A stretch of 64,000 nt of DNA from Aliiroseovarius subalbicans. Lineage in GTDB: Bacteria > Pseudomonadota > Alphaproteobacteria > Rhodobacterales > Rhodobacteraceae. This document shows positions 46,433-56,806 of this stretch, in pieces. Where the stretch lies: NCBI RefSeq assembly GCF_022678625.1, contig NZ_JALBYQ010000001.1, forward strand, positions 992,001-1,056,000. The letters run 5' to 3'. The translations under genes and the position numbers were made by a program. Numbering within the stretch: the stretch's first letter is position 1; each line of letters opens with the position of its first letter. Under the pieces are notes generated by a model. The model was not told the origin of the DNA. It saw only the letters and a list, made by a program, of their open reading frames with translations, and did not search any database.

Positions 46433-46445
46433 GTGCCGCAGGCAC
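46433..46445. repeat. REP-like intergenic hairpin in the trpD-trpC gap
   Basis: GTGCC-gca-GGCAC, preceded by AAAGC and followed by TCAATTTGG. It matches the minus-strand reading of the copy at 6752. It could affect expression of trpC and the genes after it. Confidence 0.45.
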
Positions 46446-46499
46446 TCAATTTGGTCACACCCCGTTGCCCAGCCCCCCGCCTGCGGGTAAACCGGGCGC

Positions 46500-47300
46500 A
46501 TGAGCAACGTTCTGGACAAGATCAAGGCCTACAAGCTTGAGGATGTCGCGGCCCGCAAGGTCGCCCGCCCCCTCAGCGAAGTTGAGGCCGCCGCCCGCGC
46601 CGCATCCCCCACCCGGGGGTTCGCCGATGCCCTGCAACGCGCCTCGCGCACAGGTTACGGCCTGATCGCGGAGGTGAAGAAGGCCAGCCCCTCCAAGGGT
46701 CTGATCCGCGCCGATTTCAACCCGCCTCTGCTTGCCAAGGCCTATGAGGAAGGCGGGGCGACCTGCCTGTCGGTGCTGACCGACACGCCCAGTTTCCAGG
46801 GCGCAGATGACTTTCTGGTCGCCGCCCGCGCCGCGACGTCCCTGCCCGCCCTGCGCAAGGATTTCATGTATGACACCTACCAGGTCGCCGAAGCGCGCGC
46901 CCTGGGGGCCGATTGCATCCTGATCATCATGGCCAGCGTGACGGACGTCCAGGCGCAAGAGCTTGAAGACGCTGCCTTTTCATGGGGCATGGATGTGCTG
47001 ATCGAGGTCCATGACGAAGCCGAGCTGGAGCGCGGCGTGAAGTTGAAATCCCCGCTTCTGGGGGTGAATAACCGCAACCTGAAGACGTTTGAGACCTCTC
47101 TCGACACCACCCGCCGCCTGTCGAAACTGGCCCCGGCCGACCGGGTTCTGGTCTGCGAAAGCGGCCTGTCGGGCCCCGCCGAACTGGCCGATATGGCCGC
47201 CCACAACGCGCGCTGCTTTCTGATCGGGGAAAGCCTGATGCGTCAGGACGACGTGGCCGCCGCAACCCGCAACCTTCTTGCCAATCCGGTGCCCGCATGA
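46500..47300 (+). CDS. trpC: indole-3-glycerol-phosphate synthase
   Basis: A 266-residue TIM-barrel enzyme, the fourth tryptophan step. It is the stand-alone TrpC, not fused to TrpF. Motifs are [68 protein letters not shown] and [14 protein letters not shown]. The moaC start lies 4 bp inside its end. Confidence 0.97.
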   Translation: MSNVLDKIKAYKLEDVAARKVARPLSEVEAAARAASPTRGFADALQRASRTGYGLIAEVKKASPSKGLIRADFNPPLLAKAYEEGGATCLSVLTDTPSFQGADDFLVAARAATSLPALRKDFMYDTYQVAEARALGADCILIIMASVTDVQAQELEDAAFSWGMDVLIEVHDEAELERGVKLKSPLLGVNNRNLKTFETSLDTTRRLSKLAPADRVLVCESGLSGPAELADMAAHNARCFLIGESLMRQDDVAAATRNLLANPVPA

Positions 47301-47779
47301 CGAACCCCCTCACCCATTTCGACGCCGACGGACAGGCCCATATGGTCGATGTCTCGGCCAAGGATTTCACCTCACGTATCGCCGTGGCCCAGGGCCGCGT
47401 GCGCATGAGCGCCGAGACGCTGGCGCTGGTCATGGACGGCACCGCGAAAAAGGGCGACGTGCTGGGGGTTGCGCGACTGGCCGGCATCATGGGGGCCAAG
47501 AAAACCTCGGATCTGATCCCGCTGTGCCACCCGCTGCCGATCACCAAGGTCGCGTTGGAGCTGGTCCCGGACGCGGACCTGCCCGGCGTGACGATCACCG
47601 CCACGGTGAAGACCACCGGCCAGACCGGGGTTGAGATGGAAGCGCTGACCGCCGTGTCCACCGCCGCGCTGACGGTCTATGACATGCTGAAAGCCGCCGA
47701 AAAGGGTATGGAAATCATCGACATTCGCCTTCTGTCCAAGGAAGGCGGCAAATCCGGCACTTGGAAGGCCACGACGTGA
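47297..47779 (+). CDS. moaC: cyclic pyranopterin monophosphate synthase
   Basis: A 160-residue enzyme of the first stage of molybdopterin synthesis, acting after MoaA. Supporting segments are [46 protein letters not shown] and [20 protein letters not shown], which contain the conserved active-site Lys and His. It overlaps trpC at its start and moeA at its end, both by 4 bp, so trpC-moaC-moeA are translated as a coupled set. Confidence 0.97.
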   Translation: MTNPLTHFDADGQAHMVDVSAKDFTSRIAVAQGRVRMSAETLALVMDGTAKKGDVLGVARLAGIMGAKKTSDLIPLCHPLPITKVALELVPDADLPGVTITATVKTTGQTGVEMEALTAVSTAALTVYDMLKAAEKGMEIIDIRLLSKEGGKSGTWKATT

Positions 47780-48948
47780 TCCCCGTCGCGCAAGCGCTCG
47801 CCCATGTTTTCGACCTGGTCGCCCCATTGGGGACCGAAGTCGTCCCGCTGGCGCAGGCGGCGGGCCGCACACTCGCCCGCCCCGCCACCGCCAGCCGCAA
47901 CCAACCGCCCTTCCCCGCCTCGGCCATGGACGGCTATGCCCTGAATGGGGTTGAGGCCGACCCGGAAGCGCAATTCAAGGTAGTCGGCGAAAGTGCTGCG
48001 GGTCACGGCTTTGATGGCCGTGTCGGCCCCGGCCAATGCGTGCGTATCTTCACCGGCGCCCCGGTGCCCGAAGGCGCCACGCGCGTGATCATTCAAGAAG
48101 ACGTGGACCGTCAGGGCGACCTGATCACCCTGGGCCGCGACCTGTCCCCCGGCCCCCACGTGCGGCCCGCGGGCGACGATTTCGCCGACGGCGCGCTGTT
48201 TCCTGCGCCCAAGGTGCTAACCGCGACCGACTTGGCCCTGTTGGCCGCGATGAACGTGCCCGAGGTCACCGTGACGCGCAAACCGGTGGTCGCGCTGATC
48301 GCCACCGGCGATGAGTTGGTCATGCCCGGCGAAGTTCCTGGCCCGGACCAGATCATCGCGTCGAACTCCTTTGGCCTGAAGGCAATGATCGACGCGGCTG
48401 GCGGCCAAGCCCGCATTCTGCCAATCGCGCGCGACACAAGCGACAGCCTGCGCGCAGCGTTTGAACTTGCGCTGGACGCCGACCTGATCGTCACCATCGG
48501 CGGCGCCTCGGTGGGCGACCATGATCTGGTCGGCCCGGTGGCGGCCGAAATGGGCATGGAGCAAAGTTTCTATAAGGTCGCGATGCGCCCTGGTAAGCCG
48601 CTGATGGCGGGGAAATTGTCCGGTGTACCGATGATTGGCCTGCCGGGAAACCCTGTTTCCTCAATGGTTTGCGGCGAGGTGTTCCTGGTCCCAGCGCTGC
48701 GCGTCATGCTGGGCCACCCGGCCGAACCCGCCCCGCGCCGCCGCGCCACCCTGACCGCGCCGCTGGCCCCGAACGGCCCGCGCGAACATTACATGCGCGC
48801 GGTGCGCGACGGGGACGGCATTGCCGCGCTTGAGCGTCAGGACAGTGCGTTGTTGTCGGTTCTGTCGACCGCGAACGCGCTGATCGTGCGCCCGGTTTCG
48901 GACGGGCCGCGCAGCGTTGGCGAAGTTGTAGACTACTTGATGCTGTAG
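47776..48948 (+). CDS. moeA: molybdopterin molybdenumtransferase
   Basis: A 390-residue MoeA that inserts molybdate into adenylated molybdopterin. It starts with GTG at 47776 inside the moaC stop (GTGA), which fits the family N-terminus; an ATG five codons earlier also exists. Features are [58 protein letters not shown] and the C-terminal domain IV with [12 protein letters not shown]. It precedes the lexA promoter region. Confidence 0.95.
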   Translation: MIPVAQALAHVFDLVAPLGTEVVPLAQAAGRTLARPATASRNQPPFPASAMDGYALNGVEADPEAQFKVVGESAAGHGFDGRVGPGQCVRIFTGAPVPEGATRVIIQEDVDRQGDLITLGRDLSPGPHVRPAGDDFADGALFPAPKVLTATDLALLAAMNVPEVTVTRKPVVALIATGDELVMPGEVPGPDQIIASNSFGLKAMIDAAGGQARILPIARDTSDSLRAAFELALDADLIVTIGGASVGDHDLVGPVAAEMGMEQSFYKVAMRPGKPLMAGKLSGVPMIGLPGNPVSSMVCGEVFLVPALRVMLGHPAEPAPRRRATLTAPLAPNGPREHYMRAVRDGDGIAALERQDSALLSVLSTANALIVRPVSDGPRSVGEVVDYLML

Positions 48949-48958
48949 TGTCGGGCTG

Positions 48959-48998
48959 TTGACACAAAACAGGAACACGCGTAGAACATCCCCTGAAC
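48959..48998 (+). promoter_or_regulatory. lexA promoter with triple GAAC LexA box
   Basis: TTGACA (48959-48964), 17-bp spacer, TAGAAC (48982-48987). Overlapping the -10 are three GAAC half-sites at 48973, 48984 and 48995, each separated by exactly 7 bp, so two overlapping GAAC-N7-GAAC operators (GTTC-N7-GTTC on the other strand). This is the LexA operator form described for Rhodobacter, and it implies autorepression. Confidence 0.85.
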
Positions 48999-49041
48999 GC
49001 CCGTGCAAAATGGGCCCCTGTCAGGTTGGAGGACCGAGCGC

Positions 49042-49743
49042 ATGTTGACCCGCAAGCAGTTGGATTTGCTGGAATTCATCCATAAACGCATTCAACGCGA
49101 CGGGGTGCCGCCCTCGTTCGACGAAATGAAAGAGGCTTTGGACCTGCGGTCCAAGTCCGGCATTCACCGCCTGATCACTGCTCTGGAAGAACGTGGCTTT
49201 ATCCGCCGTCTGGCGCATCGGGCGCGCGCGATCGAGATCGTGAAGTTGCCCGAAACCATGTCCACCGGCGGGCGCAGCGGGTTTGAACCGCGCGTGATCG
49301 ACGGAGACCGCCCTTCGGCCCCGGCCCCGTCGGGCGCCCTGCCGCTGGACGCGCTTGGTGTGAACGACCTGCCGCTTCTGGGCCGCATCGCCGCCGGATC
49401 TCCGATCGAGGCGATCACCGACGGCGCCAGCCACGTGTCCGTGCCGGGTGGCATGGTCAGCGGGGCCGGCAAGCATTATGCCCTTGAAGTCAAAGGGGAT
49501 TCCATGATCGAAGCCGGGATCAACTCGGGCGACGTCGTGGTGATCCGCGAAACTTCGCATGCCGACAATGGTGACATCGTGGTGGCACAGGTCGACGGTT
49601 ATGAGGCGACGTTGAAGCGGTTTCGCAAGAACGGCGACATGATCGCGCTTGAGGCCGCCAACCCCGCCTATGAAACCCGCCTTCTGCGCGAAGGACAGGT
49701 GAAGGTGCAGGGCAAGCTGGTCGGGCTGATCCGCACCTACTGA
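49042..49743 (+). CDS. lexA: SOS repressor LexA
   Basis: A 233-residue repressor. The N-terminal winged helix has [20 protein letters not shown] and [18 protein letters not shown]. The self-cleavage site is A118-G119 in GRIAAGSP, the serine nucleophile S154 in GDSMIEAG, and the general base K192 in ATLKRFRK. It represses SOS genes until RecA-ssDNA triggers cleavage. TTGGAGGA precedes the ATG at 49042. Its tail overlaps the convergent comEC by 7 bp. Confidence 0.97.
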   Translation: MLTRKQLDLLEFIHKRIQRDGVPPSFDEMKEALDLRSKSGIHRLITALEERGFIRRLAHRARAIEIVKLPETMSTGGRSGFEPRVIDGDRPSAPAPSGALPLDALGVNDLPLLGRIAAGSPIEAITDGASHVSVPGGMVSGAGKHYALEVKGDSMIEAGINSGDVVVIRETSHADNGDIVVAQVDGYEATLKRFRKNGDMIALEAANPAYETRLLREGQVKVQGKLVGLIRTY

Positions 49744-51815
49744 GCCTCGGCCCCCCGGTTCCACAACCTGTCCCCGGACTGGGTGCGGGTTTCGACCACG
49801 CGCCAACCGTGCGGCTCGGCATAGACCGCCAGCGGCCCGGTTTGCGACAGGGCTTTACGGTCCCAGATGTTGCAGCCCTCTGGCAGATCCTCGACCTCGG
49901 CTGACAAGATGACCCAGGCGCCGGTGGCACAGGCTGCCTGCACCCGCTCGCTGGCCCCGCGCCCGGTCAGATGGGCCACTGTCGTGGGCCCAAGATCAAA
50001 GCGCAGGTCGCCCTTGTCGCCGCGGAACGCGCCACGCGCGAAAGCATCCGCCTGTGGCACTGGATCGCCGTCATTTTCCAGCCAGCTGCGCACTGCAAAG
50101 CCTTCCCCGCGTGGCTTGTTCACCGCGCGCCCCGCGTCGGTCATGACCCCGATCAAGCCGCCTGAGGAGGACACCAGTAGGTCCGGCCGCGTCACCTGTG
50201 ACCACAGGACCAACGCCAGCGCGACAGGAGCCAACCCCAGCGCCCTGCCCCAGCCCCGCCATAGGATCACGACCAACCCCCCAAGGGCGATCATTGGCAG
50301 AACCGTGACCGGGGGCGTCGCGACATGGCCCAAGGCGCCGTCCATCGAGGACACATGGGCTGCGACGCCCAGGATCCAGGAAATCGCCGGACCCATCGCC
50401 CACAGCGCCAGACCGGCAAGGCCCAAGGGGGCCAGCACGGCGGCCAGAACCGCCAGCGGCATCACCAGCGCGCCCATCAACGGGACCGACAACAAGTTCG
50501 CCACCAGACCGTAGTAACTGACCTGATTGAAATGAGCCGCCGCGAAGGGCGCCGTCGCCGCGCCCGCCACCGCCGAGGACACCACCACCGCCAGGATCGG
50601 CCGGGTCCACCGGGGCGCCTGCCAGCCGGTCCAGTCGCGCATCACGCCGAACACCGCGACCAGGGCGGTGGTGGCAGAAAACGACATCTGAAACCCCGGT
50701 TCGGGAAAGGCTTGCGGGTGCAACACCAGCACGATCAACGCCGCCAGCGCAACCGAGCGCAACGTCAGGGCGCGCCGGTCGAACAGGAGGGCCACGAACA
50801 TCGTCGCCACCATGATGAAGGCGCGTTCCGTCGCGACGTTGCCGCCCGACAGCGCCAGGTAGAACGCACCGGCCGCCAGCGCCACAACAGCTGCAACCTT
50901 CTTGACCGGAAAGCGCAACGCCACACTAGGGATCAACGCCAGAAGGGCGCGGATCGCGGCGAACACGAAGCCTGTCAAAAGCCCCATGTGCAGCCCGGAA
51001 ATTGCCAGCAGGTGCGCCAGGTTTGAGCCGCGCAGCGCGGTCAGGGTCTGCTGGCTCATCCCCGACCGGTCGCCGGTCATGATCGCGGCGGCGAAGGCGC
51101 CCGGCTCGCCCTCCATATGTGATTGAACCCAATTGGAAATTCGCATGCGCAGCCGGTGTACCACCAGCCCGGCGCGGCCCTGATGCGCGGGCGCCAGTGC
51201 AAGCGCAGGCACGCGCGTATACCCCACCGCGCCGATCTGGCGAAACCAGGCCATGCGCTGGAAATCAAAGCCGCCTGGCTCAACCGGCCCTTGCGGCGCG
51301 GACAGATGCGCCGTCATTGCCACCCGCAGCCCCGGTTCGGGCGTGAAATAGCCCTGTTGCCCATGCAGCGACACCCGCACCCGCGCCGGCGTTTCATGCG
51401 GGGCCACGTTGTCCAACCGCACCTGGTCAAGCGTCAGGCGCACCGCGTCCGATTGCGAGCGATCAATGATCACGATGCGCCCCTCAACCGGGCCATGATA
51501 GCGAAACGAGAGCACCGGGGCGCTTAGCGTTCCAGCCTTGGCGCCCGCCAAAAGCACGCCGCCAGTGACCAGCGCCAGCGCCACGAACACCGGGCCCAGC
51601 GTGCGCCAGAACCGCCAGGCCAGCAGCAGGGCCAGCACAGTGATCAGGCCAAGTGTGACATAAGCGTTGAAGCCCGGCTCGACCGGCAACAGAAAATACA
51701 CCCCGATCCCTGTCGCCAGGAAAACGGGGGTCCAGGGAAACAGCCGGCCACGGCTTGCCGCGACCCGGTTCAAGACCCACTCCTGCGGGCGCACCCTTGT
51801 TCTCTCCTCTGCCAT
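49737..51815 (-). CDS. comEC: ComEC/Rec2 family competence membrane protein
   Basis: A 692-residue inner-membrane protein of the DNA-uptake channel family. The N-terminal DUF4131-type region has an oligonucleotide-binding fold ([16 protein letters not shown]), followed by the competence domain with [16 protein letters not shown] and [20 protein letters not shown]. The C-terminal region of about 140 residues lacks a canonical HxHxDH metallo-beta-lactamase motif, so the nuclease-like domain is degenerate or absent. I place the start at 51815; 51848 is possible. It is divergent from gltX. Confidence 0.88.
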   Translation of the reverse strand: MAEERTRVRPQEWVLNRVAASRGRLFPWTPVFLATGIGVYFLLPVEPGFNAYVTLGLITVLALLLAWRFWRTLGPVFVALALVTGGVLLAGAKAGTLSAPVLSFRYHGPVEGRIVIIDRSQSDAVRLTLDQVRLDNVAPHETPARVRVSLHGQQGYFTPEPGLRVAMTAHLSAPQGPVEPGGFDFQRMAWFRQIGAVGYTRVPALALAPAHQGRAGLVVHRLRMRISNWVQSHMEGEPGAFAAAIMTGDRSGMSQQTLTALRGSNLAHLLAISGLHMGLLTGFVFAAIRALLALIPSVALRFPVKKVAAVVALAAGAFYLALSGGNVATERAFIMVATMFVALLFDRRALTLRSVALAALIVLVLHPQAFPEPGFQMSFSATTALVAVFGVMRDWTGWQAPRWTRPILAVVVSSAVAGAATAPFAAAHFNQVSYYGLVANLLSVPLMGALVMPLAVLAAVLAPLGLAGLALWAMGPAISWILGVAAHVSSMDGALGHVATPPVTVLPMIALGGLVVILWRGWGRALGLAPVALALVLWSQVTRPDLLVSSSGGLIGVMTDAGRAVNKPRGEGFAVRSWLENDGDPVPQADAFARGAFRGDKGDLRFDLGPTTVAHLTGRGASERVQAACATGAWVILSAEVEDLPEGCNIWDRKALSQTGPLAVYAEPHGWRVVETRTQSGDRLWNRGAEAQ

Positions 51816-51872
51816 AAAATAGACCCTGCGAAACGCTAGCCGCCACATGGTTTCCAAAAGGTTAACACGCCC

Positions 51873-53279
51873 ATGACAACGCCCGATCAGATCGTTACCC
51901 GTTTCGCCCCCTCGCCCACCGGATATCTGCATATCGGCGGCGCGCGCACGGCGCTGTTCAACTGGCTTTTCGCCCGTGCGCGCGGCGGTAAGTTCCTGCT
52001 GCGTATCGAGGATACCGACCGCGCGCGATCGACCCCAGAGGCGACGGCGGCGATCCTGAAAGGCATGGACTGGCTTGGGTTGGACCATGACGGCGAGGTG
52101 ATTTCACAATTCGAACGCGCCGGGCGCCATGCCGAGGTTGCGCATGAGATGCTGGCGGCGGGCCATGCCTATAAGTGTTTCGCCACGCAGGACGAGATCC
52201 AGGCGTTTCGCGAGGAGGCCCGCGCCGCGGGCCGCTCGACCCTGTATCGAAGCCCCTGGCGCGACGCCGACCCGGCCAGCCACCCCGACGCGCCTTTCGT
52301 GATCCGCCTGAAAGCCCCGCGAGAGGGCAATACCGTGATCCGCGATCAGGTTCAGGGCGATGTCACGATCCGCAACGACCAGCTGGACGACATGATTTGT
52401 TTACGTTCGGACGGGTCGCCGACCTATATGCTTGCGGTTGTTGTCGATGATCACGACATGGGGGTGACCCATGTGATCCGGGGGGATGACCACCTGAACA
52501 ATGCCGCGCGCCAGATCATGGTCTACTCCGCGATGGGCTGGGATGAACCGGTCTGGGCGCATATCCCGCTGATCCACGGGCCTGATGGTAAGAAATTGTC
52601 GAAACGCCACGGCGCGCTGGGGGTCGAGGAGTATCAGGCGATGGGATACCCCGCGGCCGCGATGCGCAACTATCTTGCGCGTTTGGGCTGGAGCCATGGT
52701 GACGATGAGGTGTTCACCGACGCCCAGGCGCTGGAGTGGTTCGACCTGCCTGGCATCGGCAAAAGCCCGGCGCGGTTCGACTTCAAGAAGCTCGACAACA
52801 TCTCGGGTCAGCATATCGGCATGATGGATTCTCCCGCGCTTCTGGCTGAGGTCGAGGGATTTTTGGCCGCAACCGGCGCCGCGCCTTTGCAGGTGCAGAA
52901 AAAAGACGTGCTGCTGGCAGCGCTTCCCTGCCTGAAAGGGGGCGCAAAGACATTGCCGCAACTCATTGAAAAAGCACGGTTTGCCCTGCATGACAGACCG
53001 ATTGAGCCGGACGAGAAAGCATCAAATGCCCTGGATGATGTATCCCGTGGTATACTGAAAGAATTGACGCCGCATTTGCAAAATGCTAGCTGGGACCGCG
53101 ACACGCTTGAGGGGGTTCTGAACGCCCTCGCCGCGGCGCATGACACCAAGTTCGGCAAGCTGGCCGCGCCGTTGCGCGCAGCCCTTGCAGGGCGGGCCGT
53201 CTCGCCCAGCGTTTTTGACATGATGCTGGTTCTGGGCCGTGATGAAACCATCGCGCGACTGGACGAAGCAAGCGCATAA
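51873..53279 (+). CDS. gltX: glutamyl-tRNA synthetase
   Basis: A 468-residue class I synthetase. The HIGH motif is [19 protein letters not shown] and the KMSKS-like motif is [16 protein letters not shown]. Many alphaproteobacteria have two GltX copies, one charging tRNA-Gln for the GatCAB pathway; this copy cannot be assigned from this window. It starts 57 bp from the divergent comEC and is followed by gltA on the same strand. Confidence 0.96.
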   Translation: MTTPDQIVTRFAPSPTGYLHIGGARTALFNWLFARARGGKFLLRIEDTDRARSTPEATAAILKGMDWLGLDHDGEVISQFERAGRHAEVAHEMLAAGHAYKCFATQDEIQAFREEARAAGRSTLYRSPWRDADPASHPDAPFVIRLKAPREGNTVIRDQVQGDVTIRNDQLDDMICLRSDGSPTYMLAVVVDDHDMGVTHVIRGDDHLNNAARQIMVYSAMGWDEPVWAHIPLIHGPDGKKLSKRHGALGVEEYQAMGYPAAAMRNYLARLGWSHGDDEVFTDAQALEWFDLPGIGKSPARFDFKKLDNISGQHIGMMDSPALLAEVEGFLAATGAAPLQVQKKDVLLAALPCLKGGAKTLPQLIEKARFALHDRPIEPDEKASNALDDVSRGILKELTPHLQNASWDRDTLEGVLNALAAAHDTKFGKLAAPLRAALAGRAVSPSVFDMMLVLGRDETIARLDEASA

Positions 53280-53327
53280 GACATTCCCCGCCCATCCGGG
53301 ACGGGGTCACATACGAAGGAACAAAAC

Positions 53328-54623
53328 ATGGCGAAACAGACCGGAACCGCAAAGCTGACAATCGGCGACAAGGAGCTGGACCTGCCCATGTATTCCCCGT
53401 CCGTCGGACCGGACGTGATCGACATCCGCGCGCTCTATGCCCAGGGCGGTGTGTTCACCTATGACCCGGGCTTCACCTCGACCGCGTCCTGCGATTCGAC
53501 GATCACCTTCATCGACGGTGGCAAGGGTGAGCTTTTGCACCGCGGCTACCCGATCGACCAGCTGGCCGAGAAATCGCACTATCTCGAAGTCTGCTATCTG
53601 CTGCTTTACGGTGAACTGCCCTCGGCGACCGAGCTGGAAGAGTTCGAAGGCACGATCACCAATCACACGATGATCCACGAACAGATGCACATGTTCTTCC
53701 GGGGGTTCCGCCGGGATGCGCACCCGATGGCCACGATGGTGGGTGTGGTCGGTGCGATGTCCGCCTTCTATCATGACTCGACCGATATTTCCGATCCGCG
53801 CCAACGTGAAATCGCCTCGCACCGTCTGATCGCCAAGATGCCGACGATCGCCGCGATGGCCTATAAGTACTCGATCGGCCAGCCCTTCATTTACCCGAAG
53901 AACTCGCTCGATTTTGCGGCGAACTTCCTGCACATGTGCTTTGCCGTGCCGGCCGAGAACTACGAAGTGGACCCGATCCTGGCCCGCGCCATGGACCGGA
54001 TTTTCACCCTGCACGCCGACCACGAACAGAACGCATCGACCTCGACCGTGCGCCTGGCCTCATCCTCGGGTGCCAACCCGTTTGCCTGTATCGCCGCTGG
54101 CATCGCCTGTCTCTGGGGCCCCGCCCACGGCGGCGCCAACCAGGCGTGTCTGGAAATGCTGAAAGAAATCGGCACGCCCGATCGCATCCCGGAATTCATC
54201 GCCCGCGCCAAGGACAAGGATGATCCGTTCCGCCTGATGGGCTTCGGTCACCGGGTTTACAAGAACACCGACCCGCGCGCGACGGTTTTGAAACAATCGG
54301 CGGACGAGGTGCTGGAGCTGTTGGGCGTTGAAAACAACCCGCTGCTGCAGGTTGCCAAGGAACTGGAGCAAACCGCGCTGTCCGATCCCTATTTCGCCGA
54401 GAAAAAGCTGTTCCCGAACGTGGATTTCTACTCGGGAATCATTCTTGAAGCGATGGGGTTCCCGACCTCGATGTTCACCCCGATCTTCGCGCTCAGCCGC
54501 ACCGTCGGCTGGATTTCGCAGTGGAAAGAACAGCTGTCCGACCCGGCCCACAAGATCGGTCGCCCGCGCCAGCTCTATATGGGTGCCGAGATGCGCGATT
54601 ACGTGGACGTCGAAAACCGCTGA
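53328..54623 (+). CDS. gltA: citrate synthase
   Basis: A 431-residue type II citrate synthase, the entry enzyme of the TCA cycle. Catalytic-site segments are [48 protein letters not shown] and, near the C-terminus, [11 protein letters not shown]. The N-terminal [19 protein letters not shown] is typical of proteobacterial type II enzymes. It follows gltX by 49 bp and ends before a strong terminator. Confidence 0.98.
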   Translation: MAKQTGTAKLTIGDKELDLPMYSPSVGPDVIDIRALYAQGGVFTYDPGFTSTASCDSTITFIDGGKGELLHRGYPIDQLAEKSHYLEVCYLLLYGELPSATELEEFEGTITNHTMIHEQMHMFFRGFRRDAHPMATMVGVVGAMSAFYHDSTDISDPRQREIASHRLIAKMPTIAAMAYKYSIGQPFIYPKNSLDFAANFLHMCFAVPAENYEVDPILARAMDRIFTLHADHEQNASTSTVRLASSSGANPFACIAAGIACLWGPAHGGANQACLEMLKEIGTPDRIPEFIARAKDKDDPFRLMGFGHRVYKNTDPRATVLKQSADEVLELLGVENNPLLQVAKELEQTALSDPYFAEKKLFPNVDFYSGIILEAMGFPTSMFTPIFALSRTVGWISQWKEQLSDPAHKIGRPRQLYMGAEMRDYVDVENR

Positions 54624-54652
54624 TCCACGCAAGCGTCAACAAAGACACGAAG

Positions 54653-54677
54653 GGCCGCTCGTTTGAGCGGCCTTTTT
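54653..54677 (+). terminator. rho-independent terminator after gltA
   Basis: Perfect 8-bp stem GGCCGCTC/GAGCGGCC with loop GTTT and a TTTTT tract. Confidence 0.9.
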
Positions 54678-54755
54678 CGTTTCGGCAGAACTCCGCGCAG
54701 GAATTTGCGCGCCCCCCCTGGTTTCCCCATAGTCGAAGGTATCGGGAGGACAGAG

Positions 54756-55901
54756 ATGATTTCACGACGTGAGTTCAACCTGGGCCTGGGCGCCGCCCTT
54801 GCCAGCACCGGAACCCGCGCGACAGCCGCCCCCTATCGCGGCCCGAATGTCATCGTGATCCGATACGGCGGCGGCGTTCGGCGGCGCGAAACCATCGACC
54901 CCGCGCATTCCTATTCGCCCTACATGCTGCATGACCTTGCCCCGCGCGGCGTGTTGATCCCCGACATGGTCATCGACCAGCTGGAAGGTGGCAACACCAG
55001 CCATGCCGAGGGCACGCTGAACATTCTGACCGGCCGCTACAAGGCCTATCGCGATGCCGGGTCCAGGTTCCTGACCGATCGGTTGGAGCCGGTCGAGCCC
55101 ACCCTGTTCGAATACCTACGCGACGCCTATGACATCCCGTCGCATCAGGCCCTTTTGATCAATGGCGAGGATCGGCCGCAGGAGGAGTTTTTCACCTACG
55201 GCGTCCACAACCATTATGGCATCGATTTCCGGTCCGAGATGTTGTCCTTGCACCGGTTCAAACTTTACAAGGTCGCCCGCCAGTTGGAGGAACTTGGGAC
55301 CGACGATCCGGCCCATGTGGACATCGAGAAGCAATATCAAAACCTTCTGGCCGCCGACCCGCGCGACATTGCACCAAAGCAATCCCCCGACGTCACCGCG
55401 TTTTGGCGGCGTTGGCGGCTCCACTATGGCGACGACGGGTTGCGCAACCCGCGCGGCGACCGCTTGCTGACCGAACTCACGATCCGCGCGATGGAGCAGC
55501 TGCGCCCGCGCCTGATCATGGTAAATTACCAGGACCCCGACTATGTGCACTGGGGCAATGCCAGCCACTACACCCGCGCGATCCAGGTGATCGACGAAGG
55601 CCTGCAACGCATCGTGCGGCTGGCGGACGCGGACGACTTCTATGCTGGCAACACGATCTTCGCGATTGTTCCTGACTGTGGCCGGGATGCGAACGACTTG
55701 GTGTCCCTGCCCTTCCAGCACCATTTCAACACCCGCGCGGCACATGAGATTTTCGGGCTGTTCTTCGGACCTGGGATCACCAAGGGGCGCGTTTTGGACA
55801 AGCAGGTAGATCAGACTGCTGTTGCGCCGACCCTGGCCGCGTTGATGGGGGTTCAGTCCCCCCGCACCGAAGGCGATATTCTGTCAGAGCTGGGCGCATG
55901 A
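54756..55901 (+). CDS. Tat-exported alkaline-phosphatase-superfamily-like protein
   Basis: A 381-residue protein with a twin-arginine signal (SRREFNLGLGAALASTG) cleaved near TAAAPYRG. The mature part has a sulfatase/phosphodiesterase-like layout: PNVIVIRYGG near the start, NYQDPDYVHWGNASHYTRAI with Asp and His in the middle, then VPDCGRDAND and a late HHFNTRAAHEIF. These could be metal ligands, but no canonical nucleophile motif is clear. GGGAGGA precedes the ATG. It overlaps the next gene by 4 bp. Tat export suggests cofactor insertion before secretion. Confidence 0.72.
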   Translation: MISRREFNLGLGAALASTGTRATAAPYRGPNVIVIRYGGGVRRRETIDPAHSYSPYMLHDLAPRGVLIPDMVIDQLEGGNTSHAEGTLNILTGRYKAYRDAGSRFLTDRLEPVEPTLFEYLRDAYDIPSHQALLINGEDRPQEEFFTYGVHNHYGIDFRSEMLSLHRFKLYKVARQLEELGTDDPAHVDIEKQYQNLLAADPRDIAPKQSPDVTAFWRRWRLHYGDDGLRNPRGDRLLTELTIRAMEQLRPRLIMVNYQDPDYVHWGNASHYTRAIQVIDEGLQRIVRLADADDFYAGNTIFAIVPDCGRDANDLVSLPFQHHFNTRAAHEIFGLFFGPGITKGRVLDKQVDQTAVAPTLAALMGVQSPRTEGDILSELGA

Positions 55902-56806
55902 GGGCGCTTGTCACGCTGGTGCTGGGCACGCTTCTGAACCTTACCGCCGTGACCTCCGTGATCGTTCTGGGCTGGCTCATGCGTCTGATGCGCGCGCGCG
56001 CGCTTGCGGTGGCCGGGCAGGCGTTTGATCACCCCAGCTGGCTGCGCGGAGACGGCGTTCTGGGCGGGCTCAGGGCAAATGTCCGTGAAGGGATCGCCGC
56101 TGCCGCCGCGCTGTTTGTTGCAACCTTCCCGTTCACCATTCTCTGGCTCACCTCCTGGTGGGCCGGCTGGGAAAACTCGTTCAACAAGGGCTATGAGCAA
56201 GCCTTCGTCGGTCCGATTGTTGGCCTGACCGGGGTCGCGGTTTTCGCCCTTGTGATGCTGCATCTGCCGATGGCGCTGGCCCATCAGGCCACCGAGGCGC
56301 GCGCTTGGTCCCTGTTCGAATTGCGTCGGGTGCGCAGCGTGGTGCGCCATACCGGTTACGGTTATGTGATCTGGGTTCTGGCCAGTGGCATCGCCGCTTT
56401 GCCAATCTTCGCCAGCCGAGGGGTGCCGGTCTTTGCCGAGGGCATTCATCCCGGCCTTGCCGACATGGGCCCCGATCAGATCGCGCTGGTGCGATTTGGG
56501 ATCGACATCGCCACCGCAGCCTATTCCCTGATCGCGCTGATCATCCTGAAACGCTGGTCGGCGGGCATCTACGCGCGCGCGGCCGGACGGGCCGCGGCGG
56601 GGTCAGACGCAGCGCTGTGGCACGGCGCCGTGATTGGCGCCAGTGACGCGAAACGTCCGTTTCAAGTGACCCGTCTTTTGCGCAATGTCATCACGCTTGC
56701 GCTCTGGGTCGCCTTTGCTTTCGTGATCTATCTGGGCCAGTTCCTGAACCATGATTGGTGGGCCTGGATGACCCACCCGTTCGTATTCCTGCCCTGGTCG
56801 CCCTAG
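55898..56806 (+). CDS. uncharacterised multi-pass membrane protein
   Basis: A 302-residue protein with about six hydrophobic segments (for example LGTLLNLTAVTSVIVLGWL at the N-terminus and VITLALWVAFAFVIYLGQF near the C-terminus). It starts inside the stop of the Tat-exported phosphatase-like gene (ATGA), so the two are coupled and may act together at the envelope. I recognise no family. Its stop shares the palindrome CTAG with the convergent crotonase gene. Confidence 0.75.
   Translation: MRALVTLVLGTLLNLTAVTSVIVLGWLMRLMRARALAVAGQAFDHPSWLRGDGVLGGLRANVREGIAAAAALFVATFPFTILWLTSWWAGWENSFNKGYEQAFVGPIVGLTGVAVFALVMLHLPMALAHQATEARAWSLFELRRVRSVVRHTGYGYVIWVLASGIAALPIFASRGVPVFAEGIHPGLADMGPDQIALVRFGIDIATAAYSLIALIILKRWSAGIYARAAGRAAAGSDAALWHGAVIGASDAKRPFQVTRLLRNVITLALWVAFAFVIYLGQFLNHDWWAWMTHPFVFLPWSP

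Noticed and set aside
48984-48987. An independent -10 box rather than part of a LexA operator
   Set aside because: Both readings hold: TAGAAC has correct spacing to TTGACA and its GAAC is one of three half-sites at exact 11-bp periodicity, so I merged them into one regulatory feature.
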